NCBI GenBank assembly: GCA_902598015.1
Contig: CACJZT010000001.1
Location: 165,628 to 199,526 of the forward strand
Length of the DNA stretch: 33,899 nt
Direction: 5' to 3'
From: an uncultured Pelagibacteraceae bacterium
GTDB taxonomy: Bacteria; Pseudomonadota; Alphaproteobacteria; Pelagibacterales; Pelagibacteraceae
The position numbers and the translations under genes are program-made. Under the pieces are notes generated by a model. The model ran no database searches, was not told the origin of the DNA, and saw only the letters and a list, made by a program, of their open reading frames with translations. Below are positions 23,829-31,740 of this stretch, one piece after another; position 1 is the first letter of the stretch; every line of letters starts with the position of its first letter.

Positions 23829-24872
23829 ATGAAAAAAAATAATTTTACAGATGATATTATTAGAATATTCAAATCTTTATCATCAAAAGAAAAAAGTTAT
23901 TTGAAGAATAAAAAAATTCTAATATTAGGATCTAACGGTTTTATTGGAAGATATTTTTTATATTTTTTTGATTATTTAATAAAAAAAAAATACAAAATAA
24001 AAATTGATTGTTACGATAATGGTATTTCATCAGCTACTTTAAAAAATGAATTAAAGAATATAAATAATAAATCTATAAACTTTTATAATGCCGATATTAA
24101 TAGAATCGAATTTAGTAAAAATTATGATATTATTTTGTTTTTAGCAGGAATAGCAACACCAACAATATATAAAAAATTTCCAATAGAAACTTTAGATACT
24201 TCTTTTAGAGGTTTAAAAAATTGTTTAGATTCTATTAAAAATAGCAAAACAAATTTCTTATACTTTAGCTCAAGTGAAATTTATGGAAATCCTGACAAAA
24301 AAAATATTCCAACAAAAGAGACTTATTATGGAAATGTTAATTCATTTGGTCCTAGATCTTGTTATGATGAAGGAAAAAGGATTGGCGAAACTCTTTGTTA
24401 TGTTTATTTTAAAAAATATAAATGTGATATAAAAGTTATAAGACCATTTAATGTATTTGGTCCTGGGATGTCAGTTAAAGACACCAGGGTCATTCCCTCA
24501 ATAGTTAAAAGTATAAGAAAAAATAAAAATATAATAATTTTTAACAATGGTAAACAAACGAGGACTTTTTGTTACGTAACTGACGCTGTAAATGGATTTT
24601 TAAAAACTTTAATAAATGGAAAAAAAGGAGAAATTTATAACATAGGGAATGAAAAAAATGAGATTAGCATGAATAAATTAGCAAAGAAAATTAAAGATAA
24701 TTATAAAAATAAATCAAAGATAATTAATCGTAATTATCCTCCCTCCTATCCTGGCAATGAACCTATGAGAAGATGTCCTGATATCTCAAAAGCTAGGAAA
24801 GATTTAGGCTTTAAACCAAAAATAAATATTGATGAATCTATTAGTCTATTTATAAAACATTACGTCAGCTAG
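23829..24872 (+). CDS. UXS-like NAD-dependent SDR (UDP-glucuronate decarboxylase or dehydratase group)
   Basis: This 347-residue extended SDR has about 25 residues ahead of the Rossmann loop ILGSNGFIG (32-40). Then come SSSEIYG (147-153) and GPRSCYDEGKR (174-184), the segment that carries the catalytic Tyr179 and Lys183 and is typical of UDP-glucuronate decarboxylases and close relatives. RPFNVFGPG and RCPDISKAR follow in the C-terminal half. The product could be a UDP-pentose or a 4-keto sugar that feeds the C-methyltransferase encoded just before it. The chain is somewhat longer than plain UXS and the initial helix is unusual. Its end overlaps the end of the HisF-like gene on the other strand by 8 bases, leaving no room for an intergenic terminator. 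Confidence 0.82.
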   Translation: MKKNNFTDDIIRIFKSLSSKEKSYLKNKKILILGSNGFIGRYFLYFFDYLIKKKYKIKIDCYDNGISSATLKNELKNINNKSINFYNADINRIEFSKNYDIILFLAGIATPTIYKKFPIETLDTSFRGLKNCLDSIKNSKTNFLYFSSSEIYGNPDKKNIPTKETYYGNVNSFGPRSCYDEGKRIGETLCYVYFKKYKCDIKVIRPFNVFGPGMSVKDTRVIPSIVKSIRKNKNIIIFNNGKQTRTFCYVTDAVNGFLKTLINGKKGEIYNIGNEKNEISMNKLAKKIKDNYKNKSKIINRNYPPSYPGNEPMRRCPDISKARKDLGFKPKINIDESISLFIKHYVS

Positions 24873-25608
24873 ATTTATAGTATGAGATCACTACTCCTTT
24901 ATGAGGTCCATGATATATAAAATTTGCACCAACGCCAACTGCATCAATTAAATCAGATTTAAGTAAAGTATCGATATTTTCTTTAGAGTTAATTCCTCCT
25001 GATACAATTATAGGTAATTTATATTCTTTTTTTAAAAAGTTTAAATCATCTAAACGTAAACCATTCTGCATACCTTCATTATGCACAATATTTATTAGAA
25101 TTTCACCTGCCCCGTTCCTTATACAAGATTTAATGTGGTCTTCAAATTTTAGGTTTTTTAAAAATTTTTTTTTTCTCCAATTATAAATAAAATTTGTACC
25201 AAAAAAATTTTTTTTCACGTCTATCGTAACCATAACACTTTGTGACCCAAAAGTTGATGATAAATCATAAATTAAATTATAATTTTCTAGTGCAAATGAA
25301 TTTACAGAAATTTTTTCAATTCCAATATTGAATAATTTTCTAACTTGTTCAATATTATTAATACCTCCTCCATATGTAAGAGGCATATTACATTCACCAG
25401 ATATTTCTTTTAGAAGTTTAAAGTTTAAGTCATAATTTAAATTTGAGTTATCAATGTCATATAATAAAAGTTCATCAACATATTTTTCATTAAAAATTTT
25501 TACTATGTTTATAGGATCTCCTACATATGAATGATTTTCAAATTTTTCTCCTTTTATAAGTTTATTTCCATTAATTAATAATGTAGGAATAACTCTTTTG
25601 CTTAACAT
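24865..25608 (-). CDS. hisF: HisF-like cyclase/ammonia-using subunit of sugar amidination (HisF2 type)
   Basis: This 247-residue (beta/alpha)8 protein aligns end to end with imidazole glycerol phosphate synthase subunit HisF, without gaps at the N-terminus. The first HisF catalytic Asp (Asp11 in CLD) is Leu11 here, within VIPTLLINGN. The second (Asp130, in VTIDVKK) is kept. TYGGGINN (78-85) and VSGGINS are the phosphate-binding loops. Loss of Asp11 argues against histidine synthesis and fits the HisF2 paralogues that pass ammonia to WbpG for acetamidino formation. It overlaps the HisH-like gene by 7 bases, as expected for a complex. Its partner WbpG lies at 19670-20803 beyond the plus-strand island. 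Confidence 0.9.
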   Translation of the reverse strand: MLSKRVIPTLLINGNKLIKGEKFENHSYVGDPINIVKIFNEKYVDELLLYDIDNSNLNYDLNFKLLKEISGECNMPLTYGGGINNIEQVRKLFNIGIEKISVNSFALENYNLIYDLSSTFGSQSVMVTIDVKKNFFGTNFIYNWRKKKFLKNLKFEDHIKSCIRNGAGEILINIVHNEGMQNGLRLDDLNFLKKEYKLPIIVSGGINSKENIDTLLKSDLIDAVGVGANFIYHGPHKGVVISYYKSS

Positions 25609-26204
25609 TTTTCAATAAAGTTTTTTATAAGTTTCTTTCCTTGCTCATAACTTTTTTCTGGATGAAATTGAACACCATATATTCTATCAAAGTTTATTAT
25701 TGATGGGAAATTGCTTTCATGGTCTGTTGTAGCTACAACATGCTTTTTATCTATATTGGTTACGTGGTAGCTATGAGCAAAATAAAAATTACTATTGTTA
25801 ATATTGCTTATTATTTTATTGTTTTGAGTGAATTTTACATTATTCCAACCAAGATGTGGAACCTTTAATTTGTTTAAATTAAATTTAATACATTGTCCTT
25901 TGACAAGATCTAAACCGTTTAATTTACCCTCCTCACTAGTTTTGAACAGCGATTGCATACCAACACAAATTCCAAGAATTGAATATTGCTGTTGCTTGGC
26001 CAAATATATAATCTTATTAAATAGATTCTGATTTATTAGTGAATTTATAAATGAATCAAAACTTCCTACGCCTGGCAATATTAACTTCTGTGTATTTGTA
26101 AATTCATCAGGATTAGTAATAATTTTGTATTTATATTCTAGATCATTAATAACTTTGATTAATGAACCAATATTACCAACACCAGATTTAACTATATTAA
26201 TCAT
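25602..26204 (-). CDS. hisH: HisH-like glutamine amidotransferase subunit (HisH2 type)
   Basis: This 200-residue class I glutaminase releases ammonia from glutamine for the adjoining HisF-like subunit. The triad is complete: Cys80 in GICVGMQ, His181 and Glu183 in FHPEKS. PGVGSFD (44-50) forms the oxyanion strand, and HLGWN and AHSYHV are typical HisH segments. The N-terminus reads MINIVKSGVGN where classical HisH has a DYGxGN motif, a change compatible with the paralogues of the WbpG system. It sits between a Wzy-like gene (8-base overlap) and HisF. With WbpG it would make an acetamidino sugar in the cytosol. Confidence 0.92.
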   Translation of the reverse strand: MINIVKSGVGNIGSLIKVINDLEYKYKIITNPDEFTNTQKLILPGVGSFDSFINSLINQNLFNKIIYLAKQQQYSILGICVGMQSLFKTSEEGKLNGLDLVKGQCIKFNLNKLKVPHLGWNNVKFTQNNKIISNINNSNFYFAHSYHVTNIDKKHVVATTDHESNFPSIINFDRIYGVQFHPEKSYEQGKKLIKNFIEKC

Positions 26205-27642
26205 TTTTTTTAAAAAAACTAAATACTGTAAAAACCATAAATATTAAACTAAACATAAAACCACCATTAAAATATCCAGCACCTCTAATTAATTGAGTTA
26301 AAATTAATATTAAAATAAAGATTTTTAATTCAGTTCTGATTTTTCTATTAATAAAAAACATTATTGTGATTGGAATCAGTAGAAATGAAATTACACCAAA
26401 TTCTGTAATAAGTTTTGGGATATTTGCAGAACCATCATTATAATTTAAAGTATAAACTTCATGATACCAATATGGAATAACAATGTTATTAAACATATAA
26501 TAATCAAAAGCATACTCATATCTATTTAAACCCCATCCGAAAGGTCTATTTTTTAAAGTCTCGAAAGAAATATTTAATGCATTTAGTAAAACTGCAGTAC
26601 TTAGATTAAAAGTAAAACTCGGATTTTGTCTAGCTAAATCAGGATATGCAATATTTTTATCTATTTTTTGATTTAAAAATAATTCATAAACTGTCATATT
26701 TGTATCTAGATTTTCAAAGTTTTTAATCTGATTAAGTTTATTTTGGTCGTTTAAATTTTCACTTGTTTCAAAAAGATTAAATTTATTGTTAAGGTACTTG
26801 GTTACACCTAAACTATTTTCTGAAATCTTGTTATTACAGGATAGGTAAAAATCAAATTTATTGGACTTAAAAAAGTTGTCAATAAATAAAGTTAAAAACA
26901 GGAGTGATGAATAAATTAATAAAACAAATATATATTTTTTTATAAAAAAATTGAATTCTAAGATTAATATTAAATTAATTAATATTACTGCTGAAAGATA
27001 GAATGTAGCTGAACTTTGAAAATACAAAGTAAATAATAATGGAAAAAATAAAAACAAATGAAATAAAAATGATTTATCTTTGTTCTTGATAATTAAATAT
27101 CCAATACAAGCAGTAAATACCATTGCCAAATGTGAGTTTTCTTGAAATATAATTTTATTTGATATTTTTAGGTATGATGCACATAAAGAATTTATATCAC
27201 CCAAAGAAGATGTAGTTAAATCAGCAAATAAAAAAGAGGTAAAGTATATAATTAAAAAAATATTTATAAATTTATTTATATTTTTTTCAATAAATTCATA
27301 ATAAAAAAAAACTATAAATAGCAAAATAGAGATTCCAATTAAGCCTTGTAAACTTTGAATATGTAATATTCGATTATCAATATTACTATTTAAAAACAAA
27401 TGTATTGAAAAAAAAGAGATTATTAAAGAAATATAAACTATATTTTTTATATTTTTTTTAAGTATTAAAAAATCGTTTTTGATTAATTCATATAAAAGAT
27501 AGAGAATAACTAAGCTTATTAGTTCTCTTAAACCATAATTATTAATTAATTTAATATCCCAAAAAAAAATATGGAATGAAAATAATATCGATAAGAATAT
27601 TAACTTTAAATTATCTGCTTTTAAAATATGAGTATATCGCAT
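26197..27642 (-). CDS. Wzy/WaaL-like O-antigen polymerase or ligase
   Basis: This 481-residue polytopic protein has about eleven hydrophobic segments with one large loop (about residues 265-375) between them, the general plan of O-antigen polymerases and ligases. The loop contains RPFGWGLNRYEYAF, the glycine-rich piece with aromatic residues seen in Wzy_C-type proteins, and ends with NDGSANIPKLITEFGV, after which the final helices begin. It would act at the periplasmic side of the inner membrane. It overlaps the GT2 gene upstream by 32 bases and HisH by 8 bases. A second, different Wzy-like protein begins at the left edge of the window, so the two may divide the polymerase and ligase roles. 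Confidence 0.78.
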   Translation of the reverse strand: MRYTHILKADNLKLIFLSILFSFHIFFWDIKLINNYGLRELISLVILYLLYELIKNDFLILKKNIKNIVYISLIISFFSIHLFLNSNIDNRILHIQSLQGLIGISILLFIVFFYYEFIEKNINKFINIFLIIYFTSFLFADLTTSSLGDINSLCASYLKISNKIIFQENSHLAMVFTACIGYLIIKNKDKSFLFHLFLFFPLLFTLYFQSSATFYLSAVILINLILILEFNFFIKKYIFVLLIYSSLLFLTLFIDNFFKSNKFDFYLSCNNKISENSLGVTKYLNNKFNLFETSENLNDQNKLNQIKNFENLDTNMTVYELFLNQKIDKNIAYPDLARQNPSFTFNLSTAVLLNALNISFETLKNRPFGWGLNRYEYAFDYYMFNNIVIPYWYHEVYTLNYNDGSANIPKLITEFGVISFLLIPITIMFFINRKIRTELKIFILILILTQLIRGAGYFNGGFMFSLIFMVFTVFSFFKKND

Positions 27643-28501
27643 TTAATAATATGACTACTTTTAAAATAATATTTAATATTATATTTTGTACATTTATTAG
27701 TTCAATTAATCTTTGATTAATTCTAGTTAAATTTTTATTTCTCAAAAAAAAAATTATATATATCTTCTTGAATATATTTGACTTTATAAAAATTTTTTTT
27801 ATCTCTTTAAATTTTGATAAGTATAAATCTTCTTTTTCTATTTTTGCTTCATTAATAAATATTTTGGAATTTTGATTTTTGTGTTTTCTACTAAAAAATA
27901 AAAAGTCTTCTAATATAATTGGCTTATAATATCTAAAAATCTTGAACATCATATTGTAATCCTGTGTATGAAGTTTAGTCGCATCAAAATAGCCAACTTT
28001 TTTAAAAATACTTTTTTTAATCAATGCAGTACAAATATTGAAATTGTCTCTAAAAAGAATTGAATACTTGGGTTCAAATAAATTACTCGAAATTGTTATA
28101 TGTTTAATTTTATTTTTTGATTTATCAACTTGGACAAAATTTGAAAAACAGATTTTTTTACTAGTTTTTTTTAATACAGATAATTGTTTATCAATTTTTT
28201 TTTTGTGTAAAAAATCATCATGGCTTAACCATGATATATATTCTCCTTTAGAATTTTTTATTCCCTTATTCAATGCACAACTTACACCTTGATTAGAATT
28301 GAGTCTTATTAATTTTATTTTGTTTCTCTTTTTAAATTTTCTAAAAATTTTTTTTATTTTATTTTTTTCTGGCGATCCATCATCAACGATTATGATTTCG
28401 ATATTTGAATAAGTTTGATCTAATATACTTCTTAAAGAGTCGTTTAAAAAATGCGAGTTCTTAAAGACTGGTACAATTATTGAGACTAAATTTTTATTCA
28501 C
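27611..28501 (-). CDS. GT2 glycosyltransferase
   Basis: This 296-residue GT2 enzyme starts VSIIVPVFKNS, then IIIVDDGS (37-44) binds the nucleotide, NQGVSCALNKGI follows, and WLSHDDF (about 92-98) supplies the metal-binding acidic residues. SHDD in place of DADD is common in capsule glycosyltransferases. The last 80 residues are Lys-rich with a hydrophobic end that may contact the membrane. It overlaps the Wzy-like gene by 32 bases and the GT4 gene upstream by 8 bases, so it should be co-translated with both. The sugar specificity is unknown. Confidence 0.88.
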   Translation of the reverse strand: MNKNLVSIIVPVFKNSHFLNDSLRSILDQTYSNIEIIIVDDGSPEKNKIKKIFRKFKKRNKIKLIRLNSNQGVSCALNKGIKNSKGEYISWLSHDDFLHKKKIDKQLSVLKKTSKKICFSNFVQVDKSKNKIKHITISSNLFEPKYSILFRDNFNICTALIKKSIFKKVGYFDATKLHTQDYNMMFKIFRYYKPIILEDFLFFSRKHKNQNSKIFINEAKIEKEDLYLSKFKEIKKIFIKSNIFKKIYIIFFLRNKNLTRINQRLIELINVQNIILNIILKVVILLNAIYSYFKSR

Positions 28502-29684
28502 CTAACAATCTAATAAGTTTTTTATTTTCGTAAAATCTTGAGAATTTTTCTATATTTTTTAAATCTTTCCATGCAAATTTTTTCTTTTTCAATTTTTTAA
28601 AAAAATTTACAAGAGAGACCGTATTATAATCTATTGAATAGCCTAGATTATGACGTTGTACTAACCTTCCAGCTTCAGTAGGCCCATTAGATATAATTAT
28701 TATTGGAATTCTAGAACTTAAATATTCATAGAATTTTCCTGTAATTACTTCACTTGCTGTGGATTTTTCTGTATGTAAAATTAAAAGGTAATCAAATTTA
28801 CTCATTTTCTTTTGAGACTCGAAATATGAAATATTTTTATAAAACTTAAATTTTTGAAAATTTAATATAGTATTACTTTTTATTTTTGAGTTCCCAAAAA
28901 AAGAAAATTTAATTTTACTGTTTTGGCTTAAAGAATTATATATTATTTTGATATCTCTATATCCATAAGTGTCGTCGGAAATTAAACCAAAATAACCTAT
29001 AGAAATTTTGTTTTTATTTTTTTCAGTCATTTTTTTTTTTAGTAATTTCCAATAACCATTTCTAAGGAGAATAATTTTTTTTGAGTTTTTTAGTGACTTT
29101 ATATCATGGTAAATTTGTTTAGTAGCGCATAATATAAAATTAGACTGGCAAATTATTTTTTTTTCGTAAATTTCTAATATTTTTTTTATTAAAAAATGAT
29201 TTTTTGATTTTATTCTTTGCGTCCACCCATCTCTATAATCTAATATTATTTTAACTTTTTTATTTTTCTGTCTTATTTTTTTAACTAATTTAAATAATGA
29301 AAAAGGAGGTGCAGAAATAAGAATGTAATCTGGCTTGAATATTTTTAAATTTTTTTCTATTTCATCTAAATATCTTTTATTATTAAAAAAATTATAATCT
29401 ATAGCAAATAAATATAAAATATTTGAGAATAGTTTTTTTAGTATTGCTAGAAAAAAATTAATTAATGTATTTTGTCTGCTTATTTTAATATTTATATATT
29501 TGACATGAGCGTGTGAAATATATTTTTTTAAACCAAAATATCCAAATCTCTTTTTTTTTAATGATATAACTTTAATTTTATGGCCTTTTAAACTATATAA
29601 AAATGAAATTAATCTAATTACCCCACCAATAGATTGTGTATATGGAATAAATTCCCCTGAAATTAATAATATTTTTTTTTTCAA
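28494..29684 (-). CDS. GT4-type glycosyltransferase
   Basis: This 396-residue GT-B protein begins KKKILLISGEFIPYTQSIGG with the glycine-rich acceptor loop, has LISAPPFS and LDYRDGW (about 149-155) at the end of the N-terminal domain, and GYFGLISDDTYG at the start of the donor domain. VITGKFYEYLSSRIPI near residues 325-340 is the conserved segment for the nucleotide sugar. The pattern resembles GT4 proteins with N-terminal domains of the 'glycosyltransferase subfamily 4-like' type. It overlaps the GT2 gene downstream by 8 bases and is one base away from the HAD gene upstream. Confidence 0.83.
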   Translation of the reverse strand: MKKKILLISGEFIPYTQSIGGVIRLISFLYSLKGHKIKVISLKKKRFGYFGLKKYISHAHVKYINIKISRQNTLINFFLAILKKLFSNILYLFAIDYNFFNNKRYLDEIEKNLKIFKPDYILISAPPFSLFKLVKKIRQKNKKVKIILDYRDGWTQRIKSKNHFLIKKILEIYEKKIICQSNFILCATKQIYHDIKSLKNSKKIILLRNGYWKLLKKKMTEKNKNKISIGYFGLISDDTYGYRDIKIIYNSLSQNSKIKFSFFGNSKIKSNTILNFQKFKFYKNISYFESQKKMSKFDYLLILHTEKSTASEVITGKFYEYLSSRIPIIIISNGPTEAGRLVQRHNLGYSIDYNTVSLVNFFKKLKKKKFAWKDLKNIEKFSRFYENKKLIRLLGE

Positions 29685-29685
29685 T

Positions 29686-30045
29686 TTATTTTTTTTTTAT
29701 TTTTTCTAATAATGGGCTCTGCCAGTTTTTATTAAAAAAAATACTTTTATCATCGATAATCAAATCATAGCTTGGTTTTCCCATTAACAATTTATTATAT
29801 TTTAATCCCCATTTTTTTAATTGTTTTTCGGTAAATTTATATCCCATTTTTTTTGCTTTTATTTGATTATCATTATTCCTTCCCATGTATCTACTTGTAA
29901 ACAAAATTATATATATATTTTTTTGGAATAAATTATTAATAAGTCTAATATTTTTTTTTATAGGTTTGCTTTTTTTGTAATTATTATCTTTTGTTAATTT
30001 GCAGATAACTCCATCTATATCAAAACATATTTTTCTAATTTTCAT
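29686..30045 (-). CDS. Small HAD-family hydrolase, capsule-locus phosphatase type
   Basis: This 119-residue HAD protein has the nucleophile motif FDIDGVIC (8-15; Asp9 and Asp11), FTSRYMGR (49-56) as motif II, and GKPSYDLIIDDKS (88-100) supplying the Lys and acidic motif IV residues. The short form with WGLKYN before GKP is the one seen in small hydrolases of capsule and lipooligosaccharide loci, as next to SpsF-like enzymes here. It probably dephosphorylates a small sugar-phosphate; the substrate is unknown. The start overlaps the nucleotidyltransferase gene by 11 bases, and the GT4 gene follows after one base, so the NTP-transferase, phosphatase and GT may form a functional unit. Confidence 0.82.
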   Translation of the reverse strand: MKIRKICFDIDGVICKLTKDNNYKKSKPIKKNIRLINNLFQKNIYIILFTSRYMGRNNDNQIKAKKMGYKFTEKQLKKWGLKYNKLLMGKPSYDLIIDDKSIFFNKNWQSPLLEKIKKK

Positions 30046-30733
30046 ATTTTTTTAACATTTTATTTGCTTTACGTATATTTAAATTATCATATCCAATTCT
30101 AGAAATTAAATATTTCATTTTATTTAAGTCTGTTTTTGTATCTACAGTATATTTATTATTTAAAAACCAATATTTTGGTACTCTAATGTACTTGATTTTA
30201 AATTTACTTGAATACTGATAAAAGTAAGAAGTAATATTTTCTAGATTGAATTTAGTTATGTTTTTATTTTTTTTTATTTTTTTTAACGTTGATGCAGATA
30301 GAATTTCAATTGTTAAACCTTGGTCAACTATTTTATTTTTTTTATTATTTGTAATTAGGTTATAATTTATTTTCTTTTTATTTAATTTACAAAGTAGTCC
30401 ATCAATAAATTTATAATTAAAAAATGGTCGGTCACCACATATTCTCAAAAAATGATCAAATTCATATTTTTTTGAACAATCAATTGTTCTTTTTATAAGG
30501 TCATTAGTGGCTCCTCTATAAATTTCTATATCATATTTTTTTTTTAGATTAAAAAATCTTAAATCTTTTTTTGAACTAGTTGTTGCTAAAATAATTTTTT
30601 TTATAGATTTTATTTTTAATGTGTTGTCTATTACTTTTTCTATTAAATATTTATTCTTGTATATTTTTCTGAAAGCCTTATTTTTAAGCCTTTTCGAATC
30701 TGTTCTCGCATATATTACAGCTGTATTAATCAA
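30035..30733 (-). CDS. SpsF-like nucleotidyltransferase (CMP-Kdo synthetase superfamily)
   Basis: This 232-residue protein resembles SpsF and the CMP-sugar synthetases of the cytidylyltransferase family. The N-terminus reads AVIYARTDSKRLKNKAF (5-21), corresponding to the ARxxSxRLPxKxL nucleotide loop. LATTSSKKD (49-57) follows, then YRGATNDLIKR (73-83) and FLRICGDRPFF (95-105) as expected for the metal-binding site. The change of LPGK to LKNK in the nucleotide loop is noteworthy. It probably activates a sugar acid or an alditol phosphate with a cytidine nucleotide; what it activates is unknown. It overlaps the UDP-glucuronate epimerase-like gene by 4 bases and the HAD hydrolase by 11. Confidence 0.82.
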   Translation of the reverse strand: MINTAVIYARTDSKRLKNKAFRKIYKNKYLIEKVIDNTLKIKSIKKIILATTSSKKDLRFFNLKKKYDIEIYRGATNDLIKRTIDCSKKYEFDHFLRICGDRPFFNYKFIDGLLCKLNKKKINYNLITNNKKNKIVDQGLTIEILSASTLKKIKKNKNITKFNLENITSYFYQYSSKFKIKYIRVPKYWFLNNKYTVDTKTDLNKMKYLISRIGYDNLNIRKANKMLKKYEN

Positions 30734-31740
30734 TTTTTTTTATAATGTTCTATAAACCACTCTACAAATTTTCTAACACCCTCCTTATAATTAACTTGAA
30801 ATTTATATTTTATTAATTTACTGGTATTATTCATTTTTGAATACGATTTTGGAATATCTCCCAGTTGTAACTTTAGATAATTCTTTTTTGCTTTTATTTT
30901 TAGATTTTTCTCAATTTCATTAATATAATCCATGAGTTTTACTTTGCTCTGATTTCCTATATTCAAAATTTGAAAAGAAGCAGAACTTAAAGATGGATTA
31001 TAAGAGTTTATATTTTTAATTTTTTTTGGGAATTTATTTTTTAATTTTTTTAAACTCATCACAACATCATCTATATATGAAAAATCTCTAGTATGATTTC
31101 CAAAATTATAAATATCTATATATTTTTTGTTTAAAATATTTTTTACAAATTTAAATAAAGCCATGTCCGGTCTTCCCCAAGGACCGTATACTGTAAAAAA
31201 TCTCACCCCTGTACAATTTAAACCATAAACAGAACTGTAAGAATGAGCCATTAATTCGTTAGATCTTTTTGTTGCAGCATAAAACTGTGAAGGATGATTG
31301 ACTGGATCTTCTTCTGTAAATGGTAATTTTTTGTTTAGGCCATACACACTACTTGTGCTTGCAAATAAAAAGTGTTTAACATTTTTTTTTCTAGCCAACT
31401 CAAGAATATTAAAAAAACCCACTAGATTGTTTGTCACATAATCTTCAGGTTTTAATATTGAATGTCTAACGCCAGCTTGAGCAGCAAAATGGTAGATAGT
31501 TTCTATTTTATTAGATTTTAAAAATTTAAATAATTTTTTTTTATTTCTGATATCTAATTTATAAAATTTAAAGTTTTCAAATTTTTTTAATATTTGAAGT
31601 CTATCTAATTTTAATTTTCTTGAGTAATAACTATTTATGTTATCTAAACCAATTATTTTATAACCATCAAGTAATAGAGATTTTGCCAATGAAAAACCTA
31701 TAAAGCCGGCAGTCCCCGTTATTAATATTTTATTTTTCAT
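30730..31740 (-). CDS. UDP-glucuronate 4-epimerase-like SDR
   Basis: This 336-residue extended SDR has GTAGFIG (9-15), LDNINSYY (32-39), AAQAGVRHS (86-94), STSSVYG (128-134) with YAATK (Tyr154, Lys158), and VYGPWGRPDMALFKF. The NSYY and AQAGVRxS plus GPWGRPDMA segments are the hallmarks of UDP-glucuronate 4-epimerases (CapI/LspL-like), giving UDP-galacturonate. A closely related UDP-GlcNAcA epimerase activity is possible. It shares one base with the end of the WbpI-like gene and overlaps the SpsF-like gene by 4 bases. A uronic acid made here would match the acidic character expected from the UDP-sugar dehydrogenase at 5976-7151. Confidence 0.88.
   Translation of the reverse strand: MKNKILITGTAGFIGFSLAKSLLLDGYKIIGLDNINSYYSRKLKLDRLQILKKFENFKFYKLDIRNKKKLFKFLKSNKIETIYHFAAQAGVRHSILKPEDYVTNNLVGFFNILELARKKNVKHFLFASTSSVYGLNKKLPFTEEDPVNHPSQFYAATKRSNELMAHSYSSVYGLNCTGVRFFTVYGPWGRPDMALFKFVKNILNKKYIDIYNFGNHTRDFSYIDDVVMSLKKLKNKFPKKIKNINSYNPSLSSASFQILNIGNQSKVKLMDYINEIEKNLKIKAKKNYLKLQLGDIPKSYSKMNNTSKLIKYKFQVNYKEGVRKFVEWFIEHYKKN

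Noticed and set aside
24865..26204. HisH and HisF as part of histidine biosynthesis
   Set aside because: No other his genes are present, HisF lacks catalytic Asp11, HisH has an altered N-terminal motif, and the partner WbpG is in the same locus.
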